Part shown: piece after piece, positions 16,114-24,181 of the stretch
Position numbering within the stretch: position 1 is the first letter of the stretch
How the letters are laid out: every line of letters starts with the position of its first letter
From: a virus
Direction: 5' to 3' (one strand)
Virus record (IMG/VR): IMGVR_UViG_3300035698_022190
Coordinates: 124,001-188,000 of that record
DNA: 64,000 nt
Notes under the pieces: model-generated
What the model saw: only the letters and a program-made list of their open reading frames with translations
Told to the model about the DNA's origin: nothing
The model's database searches: none
Position numbers and translations under genes: made by a program

Positions 16114-16304
16114 AATATTCCTATCTCCTTATACCTCGCTGTCCAGTATTTAATCATTCTTAAGTAGTGGCTTAAATCTCTAAACCCTTTATGACTAGCT
16201 CTAAATTCGGCGTTGCCATTAAAAGATGGGTAAAGATATGTGCCATATCCAAAGTTATGAACATTAACCTCACATCCGGCTACTTCTATTGTTCTTTCAG
16301 TCAT
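16110..16304 (-). CDS. hypothetical protein, 64 aa
   Basis: Begins MTERTIEVAGCEVNVHNFGY; AAAAGGAA ahead of the ATG is a weak ribosome site. Overlaps the next gene by 4 nt. Confidence 0.6.
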   Translation of the reverse strand: MTERTIEVAGCEVNVHNFGYGTYLYPSFNGNAEFRASHKGFRDLSHYLRMIKYWTARYKEIGIL

Positions 16305-16319
16305 AATAATTCCTTTTAT

Positions 16320-16562
16320 TTATGCGTCTATAAAACCTCTAATGGTCTTATTGACGGCATCTATTAATCCTTTATGTATAAAATCTGGTGCAGCTAATAC
16401 ATACTTCACGTGCATCCCATTTAATTCCTTTTCAACAAAAGGTCCGTTAAATTTTGTTTCAAGACCGCTGTGTTGACAGAATGAGACATCCTCATCTTCA
16501 GCGATGTGGAAACTATATACCATGTCGTCATCCATCTCTAAATGAATTCCCACTATTTTCAT
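16320..16562 (-). CDS. hypothetical protein, 80 aa
   Basis: Begins MKIVGIHLEMDDDMVYSFHI. Its ATG lies in an ATGA overlap with the upstream TGA stop. Confidence 0.6.
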   Translation of the reverse strand: MKIVGIHLEMDDDMVYSFHIAEDEDVSFCQHSGLETKFNGPFVEKELNGMHVKYVLAAPDFIHKGLIDAVNKTIRGFIDA

Positions 16563-16729
16563 GCTTGGTTAATCTCCTCTATTATAAGCTCTTTAATTAG
16601 GGCAGCTAAGTCCCACCTTAATGTGCCACATAATTCTCCAACGGCTATAATGTATTCAAGATTATCTTTTTCTATTTTTATATCGCTTAGTCTTAGGTGA
16701 ATCATTTTGTCTGTGTCATCTAGTTTCAT
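16559..16729 (-). CDS. hypothetical protein, 56 aa
   Basis: ATG 16727-16729, TGA 16559-16561. Reads MKLDDTDKMIHLRLSDIKIE and continues with a helical acidic tail. It joins its neighbours by TAATG and ATGA overlaps. Confidence 0.6.
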   Translation of the reverse strand: MKLDDTDKMIHLRLSDIKIEKDNLEYIIAVGELCGTLRWDLAALIKELIIEEINQA

Positions 16730-16803
16730 TATAAATCTTTTATCCGTTGGTTTGTAGTTTTTAGTGCTGCCTTCATATAAGTATCGCCTGATAGACTGCC
16801 CAT
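16729..16803 (-). CDS. short peptide, 24 aa
   Basis: ATG 16801-16803, TAA 16729-16731 (MGSLSGDTYMKAALKTTNQR, then IKDL). Both ends overlap neighbouring stop/start codons in TAATG fashion, which fits a translated coupling peptide. Confidence 0.45.
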   Translation of the reverse strand: MGSLSGDTYMKAALKTTNQRIKDL

Positions 16804-17048
16804 TATATGTCCTCCATTAATTTCTTGAGAGCGTCAAAACATTTTCGTTGATACTCGTTTTCTTCTATTGTCCTAGCAGGTATGGCTAGTATTGCACTAT
16901 CACATCTATCTATAACCCCTTTCTCAACAGAATTAAGTAAACTAATTAGGTGTCCTTCGCAAATCAAGCGGGTATCCCCTAAATCTTTTATATACTGGAA
17001 GACATAATCTAACAGTGTGTCGTAGGCCTTGCCAGATTCTTTATTCAT
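16803..17048 (-). CDS. hypothetical protein, 81 aa
   Basis: Begins MNKESGKAYDTLLDYVFQYI; all-helical. Coupled to both neighbours. No family recognised. Confidence 0.6.
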   Translation of the reverse strand: MNKESGKAYDTLLDYVFQYIKDLGDTRLICEGHLISLLNSVEKGVIDRCDSAILAIPARTIEENEYQRKCFDALKKLMEDI

Positions 17049-17406
17049 TGTTTCTTTTCCTTAATGTTTTGTATTTAAAATTATTTGCCACTTCATATGC
17101 TCTTTCGTACGTGTTCCACTTATTGTTTCCATCCTCATCCGTGACTTCCTGTCCGTCTATATTGGCATACCAATGCTTGCCTAAAGGCCACTGCGTAATT
17201 CTGGGCCTGGCAATCATAAATTCATGGAGCTCTTGTTCCTTCATTTGTCTTTCAAAGTATGCCCCTTTATCCTTCGTGGACATACCGAGGAAGCCAAAAT
17301 ACATCTTTATATTAAATAATTCTAAAGCTGTACAGTCATCACTATTTATCTTAGTCTTGGCCCAATCCATAGTATCCTGGTATTCTTCATGGGCCTGATC
17401 AAGCAT
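17041..17406 (-). CDS. hypothetical protein, 121 aa
   Basis: Start set at MLDQAHEEYQ (17404-17406), which overlaps the TGA stop of the upstream gene by 8 nt; the longer in-frame ORF would overlap that gene fully. The C-terminus WPLGKHWYANIDGQEV resembles small phage hydrophilic proteins. Function unknown. Confidence 0.6.
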   Translation of the reverse strand: MLDQAHEEYQDTMDWAKTKINSDDCTALELFNIKMYFGFLGMSTKDKGAYFERQMKEQELHEFMIARPRITQWPLGKHWYANIDGQEVTDEDGNNKWNTYERAYEVANNFKYKTLRKRNNE

Positions 17407-17584
17407 GCTTACACGTACTACAATATTGGGGCTCGAGGTCAATCTCGCCACGAAGAGCTTTCCATTCTTCATCGGTAAACTCATGGCCCGTTTTGATTAT
17501 TATACGGCAACCAGAACATAGCAATGCTCCATAGCCGTTGTTAAATTTAAATATTGCCTTAGGTATATTATCTTGTTTGTTCAT
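17399..17584 (-). CDS. small zinc-binding protein, 61 aa
   Basis: Contains LLCSGCRIIIKTGHEF and QYCSTCKHA, two CxxC knuckles that would bind one zinc. This CSxCxxIIKxGxEF pattern occurs in many small phage proteins. Ends in TGA. Confidence 0.65.
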   Translation of the reverse strand: MNKQDNIPKAIFKFNNGYGALLCSGCRIIIKTGHEFTDEEWKALRGEIDLEPQYCSTCKHA

Positions 17585-17587
17585 AAT

Positions 17588-17881
17588 TTATCTCTCATCA
17601 TATTGCCACATAACTGCGTTGCAATAAGCATGCACTGCACCTTCAGTCATCCCTGTATCATGGTCGTGCTGTAAATGCACCGGCCAGCTTAAAAAGTTTT
17701 TAGGGAATAAATACCAGTTAATACTCTTCTCTGTTATTTCCTTTGGGGGCTTTTCTGTAAGTGGCTCCTTGCAGTAATAACATTTATTATCTTGCTCGAG
17801 TATGTACTGCTCTCGAACTTCTTTTCTTTGCTGCCAGGTTAATTTTGTATAGTCAGTAGGCAACTTCATGTTATCCGTCAT
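17588..17881 (-). CDS. HNH/endonuclease VII-like protein
   Basis: This 97-residue protein has CYYCKEPL, then LQHDHDTGMTEGAVHAYCNA. This is the zinc and DHxxxG catalytic pattern of recombination endonuclease VII-type HNH nucleases (cut branched DNA). It is shorter than T4 gp49. It overlaps the nuclease upstream by 11 nt. Confidence 0.65.
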   Translation of the reverse strand: MTDNMKLPTDYTKLTWQQRKEVREQYILEQDNKCYYCKEPLTEKPPKEITEKSINWYLFPKNFLSWPVHLQHDHDTGMTEGAVHAYCNAVMWQYDER

Positions 17882-18254
17882 ATAATTCCGCCAGGTTGTT
17901 ATCTAGTAGGTACTGATTTAAGGAATAATATTTGATGCCATCTATAATGGTCGGGGCAAGTTCTGGTGTGATAGGATCGGTCACATATAATTCACCAAGC
18001 ACTCTACCATATACACCTACACCAAGAGACTGTAAGAAAAACGGAGTATCCGTAGGCAATATATCTATCACTGCCTGTTTTGTAATAAGCCCGGCTTTCT
18101 TTTCGAGGAGGTCACGTGTCCTAGTTTCGGGAGCATTGATCCTCGCAAAACGTATTCGTTTCTTTATACTTATGTAGAACCCTAGATCTATAATAACATC
18201 TACAGTGTCTCCGTCTATAACCCTATCAAGTATTACTTCATATAAATATAACAT
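17871..18254 (-). CDS. thermonuclease (SNase) family protein
   Basis: This 127-residue protein shows the staphylococcal nuclease core: VIDGDTVDVIIDLG near residue 12, then RIRFARINAPETRT. In the family a Ca ion held by these Asp residues supports DNA and RNA cleavage. No signal peptide is visible, so it acts inside the cell. Confidence 0.75.
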   Translation of the reverse strand: MLYLYEVILDRVIDGDTVDVIIDLGFYISIKKRIRFARINAPETRTRDLLEKKAGLITKQAVIDILPTDTPFFLQSLGVGVYGRVLGELYVTDPITPELAPTIIDGIKYYSLNQYLLDNNLAELYDG

Positions 18255-18255
18255 C

Positions 18256-18420
18256 CTAGTCCGTGGTTACCCTTAGGTGCGTTACATCATAATTCTCGTC
18301 CACAACTGCTCTAATCTTTGGTTCAAACTCCATTCCGTTTTGGGCAACAACTTTAATCTCTAAGTTTTGCCAACTCTTCTTGAGTTTTTGTGCATCTTTA
18401 ATAAAATCTTTTAATTTCAT
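18256..18420 (-). CDS. hypothetical protein, 54 aa
   Basis: ATG 18418-18420, TAG 18256-18258. Reads MKLKDFIKDAQKLKKSWQNL and onward; AAGGAGTAAAC precedes the start. Small basic N-terminus, acidic tail. Confidence 0.6.
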   Translation of the reverse strand: MKLKDFIKDAQKLKKSWQNLEIKVVAQNGMEFEPKIRAVVDENYDVTHLRVTTD

Positions 18421-18505
18421 GTTTACTCCTTAATCTTATAATTAATGATATTACTACTAACAACATGGGTATGCACAGTATTATGGCAAAAATAACTACT
18501 TTCAT
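18398..18505 (-). CDS. small membrane peptide, 35 aa
   Basis: ATG 18503-18505, TAA 18398-18400. MKVVIFAIILCIPMLLVVIS is a membrane helix followed by a basic tail. It overlaps the next gene by 23 nt. GGAAGGA lies ahead of the ATG. Confidence 0.5.
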   Translation of the reverse strand: MKVVIFAIILCIPMLLVVISLIIRLRSKHEIKRFY

Positions 18506-18708
18506 TCCTTCCTTACTTTCCCATTAGTTATATAAAATGTTTTGCTTTCTTGCATTATAGCACCATCAGGCATTCTAACATCACAAAATAGCTCAAATTC
18601 GTCTTTCTTTTGTGTATTAGTAATTCTTATTGAAAGGCCGCCCTTATTGGTAACCTCTACTCCAGCGTAAGCCTCTCTTATACCTAAACCGTTTATATTA
18701 ATTTCCAT
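18502..18708 (-). CDS. hypothetical protein, 68 aa
   Basis: Start set at MEININGLGI (18706-18708) with AAGGAAAG upstream. Beta-rich small protein. TGA stop at 18502-18504 overlaps the next ATG. Confidence 0.6.
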   Translation of the reverse strand: MEININGLGIREAYAGVEVTNKGGLSIRITNTQKKDEFELFCDVRMPDGAIMQESKTFYITNGKVRKE

Positions 18709-19033
18709 ATCTTTCCTTAAAACCAATAAGGGTTAGCCCGACAACTTGATTAGTTTCCTTGTCTAGTATTACCAATTCGCTATCAGTTATTGGGTGTGCT
18801 ATGGTATCGTCGCTTTTCTTTATGTTAATATATAGAACATCTGCAATTTCATCATAGCTAGTGTTAATTTCTTTGGCAGCTTCTTTCTTTAGTTGGATCA
18901 GATCATATAATTCTTTCCTGATTGTTATCCTAACTATGTCACGGTGCCCCATTGATGCTTTTCGAACATTGAGGAGCATTTCCTCCCATCTGTCAACAAA
19001 GTCAGATAGTTCCAGCAATTCTTCATTAGTCAT
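18698..19033 (-). CDS. protein with C-terminal DUF2283-like domain
   Basis: The 111 residues split into a helical half (ELSDFVDRWEEMLLNVRKAS) and a C-terminal SYDEIADVLYINIKKSD...VVGLTLIGFKERYG. The latter matches the DUF2283 fold, a small beta domain of unknown function often linked to toxin-antitoxin-like genes. Confidence 0.6.
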   Translation of the reverse strand: MTNEELLELSDFVDRWEEMLLNVRKASMGHRDIVRITIRKELYDLIQLKKEAAKEINTSYDEIADVLYINIKKSDDTIAHPITDSELVILDKETNQVVGLTLIGFKERYGN

Positions 19034-19034
19034 G

Positions 19035-19232
19035 CTAGAGCCTATCTTTTTGAAGCATATTAAAGGATTTGTCTTTTATTCCCAATTTAAGATCATCATT
19101 TAAGTCTCGTAAAAAGCCTCTAATGCCCGATCTTTCGCCTCGACTAAAAATTCCGATAGCATCTTGGTTATGGTCTTGTGGCGCAGTCTCAGCCATCTTT
19201 TCTTTTAAAAACGTAATAAGTTCTTTTTTCAT
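19035..19232 (-). CDS. hypothetical protein, 65 aa
   Basis: Begins MKKELITFLKEKMAETAPQD. ATG overlaps the upstream TGA (ATGA at 19229-19232). No motif recognised. Confidence 0.6.
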   Translation of the reverse strand: MKKELITFLKEKMAETAPQDHNQDAIGIFSRGERSGIRGFLRDLNDDLKLGIKDKSFNMLQKDRL

Positions 19233-19999
19233 TGTCTACTCCTTATATACTGTGTTGTCATCATAGTACAGCGACGCCCTCCGTTCTTATAAACATAATC
19301 TTTTTCCGTAGGCTCTATCCAGCCAAGTCGTTTTACGGGAACCCTATGCCTAACTTCTGATAAAGGAGGTATATTTCTAAAACCAAGAGAGCTTAACGCC
19401 TCTTCTAAATAAGACATAACAGTGGTTTTTCCTCTAAAGTCTTTTATCAAAGTAATTCGTATAATAAAAAACGGCTGCTCACTATCTTTAATAGCTGCGT
19501 TTAGACCATCATATACTGCGTCAATAACATCTTTCGTGCCTACCGACATTGCATCAAAATCTAAATAATTTACCCCTTGTTTTACAAAGGGCGAAAACCT
19601 AACTACTCTAAAAAACTCCCCTTCGCAAATACCCATAATTCTTTGCCCCATTGTAGGCGGCAAATTTCTCGTAAGGTGCTTTAGGGTGTCTAGAACCGGC
19701 CCATCACAATCCACCGGATATACAATGGCGGAAGGAGTTTCAGACATGTGTGTAATTAAATCAGGGCCTATTAAAGCCATTTCTTTTAGCTGCGACGTGT
19801 CGCAGTGTTGCTCCAGATCCTTCCATTGGCTCTTGACTACTATGCCTTTGGCTGCATGTACGTCTCGACCCCATTTGGAATAGACTGGAGATATTTTTCC
19901 ATGTTGTTTACCCGTCATTTTTCTTTCGGCATAGCTTATAGGGTAAAATTCCGAACCGCTAAATGTTTTTATTCCATATTCATCTGTTTGAGTTTGCAT
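19229..19999 (-). CDS. hypothetical protein, 256 aa
   Basis: A medium-sized soluble protein beginning MQTQTDEYGIKTFSGSEFYP, with VYPVDCDGPVLDTLKHL and FFIIRITLIKDFRGKTTVMS. I do not recognise it. The IKDFRGKTTVMS strand is suggestive of a nucleotide-binding turn but lacks a full Walker motif. Ends in TGA coupled to the next gene. Confidence 0.65.
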   Translation of the reverse strand: MQTQTDEYGIKTFSGSEFYPISYAERKMTGKQHGKISPVYSKWGRDVHAAKGIVVKSQWKDLEQHCDTSQLKEMALIGPDLITHMSETPSAIVYPVDCDGPVLDTLKHLTRNLPPTMGQRIMGICEGEFFRVVRFSPFVKQGVNYLDFDAMSVGTKDVIDAVYDGLNAAIKDSEQPFFIIRITLIKDFRGKTTVMSYLEEALSSLGFRNIPPLSEVRHRVPVKRLGWIEPTEKDYVYKNGGRRCTMMTTQYIRSRQ

Positions 20000-20166
20000 A
20001 TAAATCCTTCTAATTTGTCTGTTGGTAAAGTTGCCTTGAGCAGATCCATAAAGTCAGACATGTCGAGGAGATAGTTCTCTCCGTCCATATCAGGAATGGA
20101 ATCTCTCATAAAATCAAGTTCGTGGCCTTCATATGAATCTACATCTATAATTGTTAAAGTTCTCAT
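19969..20166 (-). CDS. hypothetical protein, 65 aa
   Basis: Begins MRTLTIIDVDSYEGHELDFM; acidic. It overlaps the next gene by 31 nt. Confidence 0.55.
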   Translation of the reverse strand: MRTLTIIDVDSYEGHELDFMRDSIPDMDGENYLLDMSDFMDLLKATLPTDKLEGFICKLKQMNME

Positions 20167-20180
20167 GCTTCTTATTTTGG

Positions 20181-20744
20181 TTATTTAGTATTTTTTGCTC
20201 CACTAATTAATAACGGAGTATCCGTATCGCGGCAGTCTAACACAGCGGCAGTATAACTTGCGTCTGAAGTTTCAAAAACTTCTATTGAATACTCGTCATA
20301 CCCTTCATTATTCTTTTTAATATGTTCATCAAGATCTACTCCCGGAAACACATAAAAAATACCCTCATCTTTTTTTACACCTTTTTTTGAATTTGCAATG
20401 TAAGTTTCCAGGTCATCAGTAAGATCTCCTATACCCAAAGTAGGCATAATGCTGCTAGACTCCCATCCCTGTATTCCTGTCTCTCGTTCTAAAACTTTAA
20501 TTATGTCCATAATGTTTTCCTCCAGTTTAAATGCGTATTGCACTGCCTGACCAGACCAAAAAGAATATCCTTCGGGGGTATTATCCCAGAAAAAAGCTGA
20601 AAGGATAGTATCAATTACGTCTTTGCCTGTATCTTGTTTAAAATAGCCGGGCTGTGCTTTTACATTGTTTGTAAATTTATCTAGTAGATCAGTTTCTTTA
20701 AGCCAAGAACGTAGTCCTGGCAAAATCTTATTTTCTTGCTTCAT
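20181..20744 (-). CDS. hypothetical protein, 187 aa
   Basis: Begins MKQENKILPGLRSWLKETDL. Central part YSFWSGQAVQYAFKLEENIM, acidic C-terminus. Family not recognised. It lies just downstream of RNA candidate C. Confidence 0.65.
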   Translation of the reverse strand: MKQENKILPGLRSWLKETDLLDKFTNNVKAQPGYFKQDTGKDVIDTILSAFFWDNTPEGYSFWSGQAVQYAFKLEENIMDIIKVLERETGIQGWESSSIMPTLGIGDLTDDLETYIANSKKGVKKDEGIFYVFPGVDLDEHIKKNNEGYDEYSIEVFETSDASYTAAVLDCRDTDTPLLISGAKNTK

Positions 20745-20764
20745 AGTTGTTGCCCTTTATAATA

Positions 20765-20906
20765 AATAAGGGAGGCCAGCGTGTACTTTGCTGGCCCATC
20801 TAATATGTTCATTACCAGTAGAGCTTCGCATCTCTACGTGTGCCGGGGTTAAATGCCCCGGTGCTATTGGCTCAGCTACAGTAAGCAGTCATATTATACC
20901 CTTATT
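20765..20906 (-). ncRNA. structured RNA candidate C
   Basis: A 142-nt gap closed by AATAAGGG (20765-20772) with CCCTTATT (20899-20906), 8 bp. Further helices: a 7-bp hairpin GGCCAGC/GCTGGCC (20774-20796), an inner long-range stem TAATATG/CATATTA (20801-20807 with 20890-20896), and within it GTAGAG/CTCTAC (20818-20837) and CCGGGG/CCCCGG (20843-20861). This is a clear multibranched fold in either orientation; leftward is assumed from the neighbours. No known RNA family recognised. Confidence 0.6.
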
Positions 20907-20909
20907 GTT

Positions 20910-21191
20910 TTAATTAAATAATAATTCTTCGATCTCAGCTATCGCTTTTAGCGCATGTTCTCTGCGCCTTGCCAGATCATCTGGAGTGCTCTCAAGGAAC
21001 TCTCTTAAGCCGGGATATCCTGGATCTATTTTGTCGCCGCGTTCTTCAGTTGGCTGTGGCTGTATTTTTTGTATTAAGTTAGAGAGTGACAGCGATATAT
21101 CCCCTAAACTTCTTATCTCGTCCACTATGTGGTGATGCAACTGTGTTTTAACATCTGTTTTTTCACAAGTCATATTCTTTTTATGGTTCAT
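20910..21191 (-). CDS. hypothetical protein, 93 aa
   Basis: Begins MNHKKNMTCEKTDVKTQLHH; helical with Pro-rich middle. Sits directly upstream of RNA candidate C and adjoins the next gene without a gap. Confidence 0.6.
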   Translation of the reverse strand: MNHKKNMTCEKTDVKTQLHHHIVDEIRSLGDISLSLSNLIQKIQPQPTEERGDKIDPGYPGLREFLESTPDDLARRREHALKAIAEIEELLFN

Positions 21192-21401
21192 CTATTTTAG
21201 TTCTGCTAATAAGTTGTGCTTTCTTAACTCAGCCTTTACTTCTGCTAAGCCTTCATCAAGTTTTCCTTTACTGGAAAACATTATAACTAATGGGGGCGCA
21301 CTCAGGATATCAAATGTAATTCCCAAGCCCTTGGCGGTGACGCCTATCGTTATGATTTGATTTGTATTTATGTAGGTTGTTCCTATCTTTATAAATGCCA
21401 T
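21192..21401 (-). CDS. hypothetical protein, 69 aa
   Basis: Beta-rich small protein (MAFIKIGTTYINTNQIITIG) that recalls short phage proteins with a split-barrel look. No function. Confidence 0.6.
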   Translation of the reverse strand: MAFIKIGTTYINTNQIITIGVTAKGLGITFDILSAPPLVIMFSSKGKLDEGLAEVKAELRKHNLLAELK

Positions 21402-21402
21402 G

Positions 21403-21576
21403 TTATTTCTTTTCTATAGTCTGAATATCCACATATGCAAAAGTAATAGTTGCAGTAACTTCTTGTTCTGGTCTATATTTAATATCTACAGCTGATAGGG
21501 GTCCAAGGTTTTTTCCTTGATAGGTTACATATTGTAAATCTTTTTCTTTGTCTATGATAATAACTAGTTTATCCAT
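21403..21576 (-). CDS. hypothetical protein, 57 aa
   Basis: ATG 21574-21576, TAA 21403-21405. Reads MDKLVIIIDKEKDLQYVTYQ and onward. It fills the gap between its neighbours exactly. Confidence 0.6.
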   Translation of the reverse strand: MDKLVIIIDKEKDLQYVTYQGKNLGPLSAVDIKYRPEQEVTATITFAYVDIQTIEKK

Positions 21577-21588
21577 CTAGGTTTTTGG

Positions 21589-21819
21589 TTAGCAGTTTGC
21601 ATTTATATATTCCCAAACATCTCTACCAAAGACGGCCTCCATCGCCGACTCAAATATGAAATGTTCACGATCATTGTCTTCATGGTACTCTTCGCTTGTT
21701 AAATAATCTAAATATTCCTGACACTCGTCTATCAGTTCCTGGAAATTTGGATTACCTTGTTGTTTTGGTTTTTGCATAGTATTAATTGGTCTGTTTCTGT
21801 AATGTGACAAATTTGTCAT
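21589..21819 (-). CDS. hypothetical protein, 76 aa
   Basis: Begins MTNLSHYRNRPINTMQKPKQ. Acidic C-terminal half. It is the first gene left of the 1.4-kb gene-free block, so the promoter of this part of the operon may lie in that block. Confidence 0.6.
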   Translation of the reverse strand: MTNLSHYRNRPINTMQKPKQQGNPNFQELIDECQEYLDYLTSEEYHEDNDREHFIFESAMEAVFGRDVWEYINANC

Positions 21820-22159
21820 TTAGTGGAAATATGTTGGGCTACTTCAGACGGCTGCTTGCAGTCGTCTAGGGGAAATACACCTTAAAAATTATACGGATCA
21901 GCATCGCGTGGGTGAGGTTGACGGTATTATTGCCGGTGGGTACCGGGGGTCCGTTTTGTTACTTAACGTTGGGCAGTTGGGCAGTGGGGAGGCTTAGTCA
22001 GTGACTAAGCTAGGTGGCGTTGAATGAAAAGTCAGACAAAAACAACGTTTTTTGGCTGTTTTGCATGAAAAGCCATTCAGTCGTGTCGATTGGTTAGACA
22101 TGTTGGTTGGACATGTCGATTCATGCTCGTTGGTTGTGCATGAATAGGGGGCAATGCCC

Positions 22160-22176
22160 AAAAAAAACGTTTTTTT
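22160..22176. repeat. A-tract/AACGTT/T-tract palindrome
   Basis: Palindromic A-run, CG, T-run. Similar copies occur at about 22040-22054, 22417-22432, 23055-23070 and 44249-44262. They may act as weak terminators or protein sites. Confidence 0.45.
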
Positions 22177-22620
22177 GTGCATGAATGCTGGTTTTGTCTG
22201 GCAGTTGTGGTGGGTTGGCCAGCCCTAATATGCCCTCTTTTGGGGGCATTTGTGGGTAACTGACATTGTTGGGCAGTTAAACTGAAGTTAAACTGTAGTT
22301 AAACTCTGACGTGACCTGTAAGTTTCTAGATAAATTCTCTAAGCTGGTCGCTGGGGTATGTAGCTATCAATTAGGAACTTAGACAGTTTAGTTAAAGTGC
22401 GGGTAGTTTTACCCACAAAAAAAACGTTTTTTGTTGCTTAAAATGTTCTCTGAACACTGTTAATATTGAAAGTATCACTTGAAGTCTTTTTAGGTTAAGT
22501 TGTTGGTATTGTTAGAAGTTAGGTTGTTTTCTCGACTACCGTAACTACTTTTTCGACTACTTTTTTGAACAGCATGTAAATGTCTGATAGATAGAGAGAT
22601 AGAGAAGTTCATTCCGTTTT

Positions 22621-22642
22621 CGACTACAATCAATTGTAGTCG
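22621..22642. repeat. CGACTAC/GTAGTCG dyad 1
   Basis: A 22-bp inverted repeat: CGACTAC, 8 nt, GTAGTCG. Two single CGACTAC sites lie upstream at 22534 and 22555. Likely a dimeric protein-binding site. Confidence 0.65.
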
Positions 22643-22842
22643 TGTTAACTTCTTATATAATAGTATGTTAGATAGGGTAAATCAGTCGTAACTACCAAAA
22701 GCGCACATAAACCCCCTGTACAGATACGCATTTCGTTTTTAAATTAAAAATGTGAAATATTCAGTTACATAGGGGTCTTATACGGCTTTTTGGTAGTTAG
22801 GGGTCGTTTTTGGCTGTAAGTCTTGATATTGCTTGATTTGTT

Positions 22843-22864
22843 CGACTACAATTGTTGGTAGTCG
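22843..22864. repeat. CGACTAC/GTAGTCG dyad 2
   Basis: Same 22-bp geometry as dyad 1 with a different 8-nt centre, which argues for a bound protein dimer and not simple duplication. Confidence 0.65.
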
Positions 22865-22911
22865 TGTTTTTGAAAATCTCTTGTAAGTTATTGATAAATA
22901 AGGTAGTTGCT

Positions 22912-22933
22912 CGACTACAATTTTTTGTAGTCG
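22912..22933. repeat. CGACTAC/GTAGTCG dyad 3
   Basis: Third dyad with identical arm spacing. A lone GTAGTCG follows at 22948-22954. Confidence 0.65.
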
Positions 22934-23230
22934 AAACGGCTCTTTTTGTAGTCGAGATGGCTTAAGTACTGTGTTATCAATATGATTAACACTGTTCAGA
23001 AAATTTAAGTAAGAAAAAACGCTTAGCCGTAGGCAATGAAAGTGCCATAGCAAACAAAAAAACGTTTTTTCTATCTTATTCTCAAAGATTTTTCCAGAGA
23101 CCCCACTCGACCAGTAGAGCATAGATGGACAATTGCTAGAAGGAGGTAGCCCAACCTCATAATTTATATGTGCCATCGGTAACCGATCCTACCCCTGCGG
23201 GAGCCGGTTATTCCGAATAGCTATACTGCT

Positions 23231-23572
23231 TTACTGACCTATTTTACTTATTAGATCAAGTGCTTCTTCATTAGCAGCTAGTCTATGTGCGGCATCAACT
23301 TTTCTCATATCTTGTCCACATCCACATGGACACTCAAAGAATGTAGCCCATACTTCAGGGAAACACCTTTGACAAAAACTATAGCCTGTGTAGATCCTAC
23401 GTACTTCGTCGTAACCTCGCTCGGTAACCTCATGATCTTGATCATGAAGTCTCCGGCCACAACAGGTCGTGCCTAAGTGATCTTCATCTCTACTTAGCAT
23501 TGTAGCGGGCGTAGATTTATGTACTTTTCTTAATCCGAAAGGTATCCAGAGTCTGTCAAGAGGTTGCTTCAT
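23231..23572 (-). CDS. Cys-rich zinc-binding protein, 113 aa
   Basis: Contains TTCCGRRLHDQDHE, FCQRCFPEV and FECPCGCGQDM, enough Cys and His for two zinc sites. The CxRCFPEV form is common in small phage and actinobacterial proteins of unknown role. First gene right of the gene-free block. Confidence 0.65.
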   Translation of the reverse strand: MKQPLDRLWIPFGLRKVHKSTPATMLSRDEDHLGTTCCGRRLHDQDHEVTERGYDEVRRIYTGYSFCQRCFPEVWATFFECPCGCGQDMRKVDAAHRLAANEEALDLISKIGQ

Positions 23573-23826
23573 AATGGCAATCTATTCTTTTGATATTCAT
23601 CATAGCTCTCTTTCCATCCTAAGGCTTCTTTAGTAGTTTTAGCCTCCAGGTAAGTATTAAGGAATGATTCAATATCTTGCATCAATCCTGATTCGCCTTT
23701 AATGTCATCTTCGAAACCGCTCTCCATAACTATATGAAGGACACTCTGGTTATTTGTGGAGAGCATTAAGTTATATATGTCTATGTGATCGATATTAACA
23801 AATGTGCCGGCTAAGTTAACTATCAT
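23569..23826 (-). CDS. hypothetical protein, 85 aa
   Basis: Begins MIVNLAGTFVNIDHIDIYNL. TGA stop at 23569-23571 overlaps the next ATG (ATGA). Overlaps the upstream gene by 11 nt. Confidence 0.6.
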   Translation of the reverse strand: MIVNLAGTFVNIDHIDIYNLMLSTNNQSVLHIVMESGFEDDIKGESGLMQDIESFLNTYLEAKTTKEALGWKESYDEYQKNRLPL

Positions 23827-24181
23827 CTCTTAACTCCTTCAGCAGCATATCTGTAATGTTAATAACATCTCGTCTCTCTGCGTCTACATATATAATTTGA
23901 TGTTCCATCTCAATAATGCTCGGACAAGTGAATTGTAGTATACCAAATCCTTTGTCTACCATTTCTTCAATATCTTTGACCGAGAACCAGGATAATAGGC
24001 CAGCTTTATCAGCTACTGCGGTTTTCCAGTTCTTGCCATCAGTTTGGTGGATTGGATCATAAGGCATTGGCAAATTAAGCAATCTGTCATCTGACAACTG
24101 CTCAAGTACCAGTTTACCATCAATTTTTGTAGTCCACATTCCATTTGATTCATCTAAATGTTCTATTCTACACAACCTCAT
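23816..24181 (-). CDS. hypothetical protein, 121 aa
   Basis: Begins MRLCRIEHLDESNGMWTTKI. Mixed alpha/beta, no motif recognised. Overlaps its neighbours by 11-14 nt. Confidence 0.6.
   Translation of the reverse strand: MRLCRIEHLDESNGMWTTKIDGKLVLEQLSDDRLLNLPMPYDPIHQTDGKNWKTAVADKAGLLSWFSVKDIEEMVDKGFGILQFTCPSIIEMEHQIIYVDAERRDVINITDMLLKELRDDS

Larger units (their letters stand above)
21820..23230. other. gene-free block, candidate origin or control region
   Basis: No credible gene is present. It holds hairpins (AGACG...CGTCT near 21848-21869), a triple GTTAAACT direct repeat near 22275-22305, four poly-A/AACGTT/poly-T palindromes and nine CGACTAC or GTAGTCG sites. Short repeats such as TGCATGAA and ACATGT cluster at 22060-22190. 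The two ORFs seen here (21994-22182 and 22778-23176) cross these repeats and look accidental. Confidence 0.55.

Noticed and set aside
16125-16135. CTTATACC at 16127 as a cassette promoter
   Set aside because: It lies inside a gene and lacks the flanking block.
21994-22182. Leftward ORF in the gene-free block
   Set aside because: It spans short repeats and palindromes and has no ribosome site.
22530-22960. CRISPR array
   Set aside because: Repeats are 22-bp dyads with irregular spacing and no spacer-length regularity.
22778-23176. Leftward ORF of 132 codons in the gene-free block
   Set aside because: It crosses the CGACTAC dyads, so its reading frame is set by repeats.
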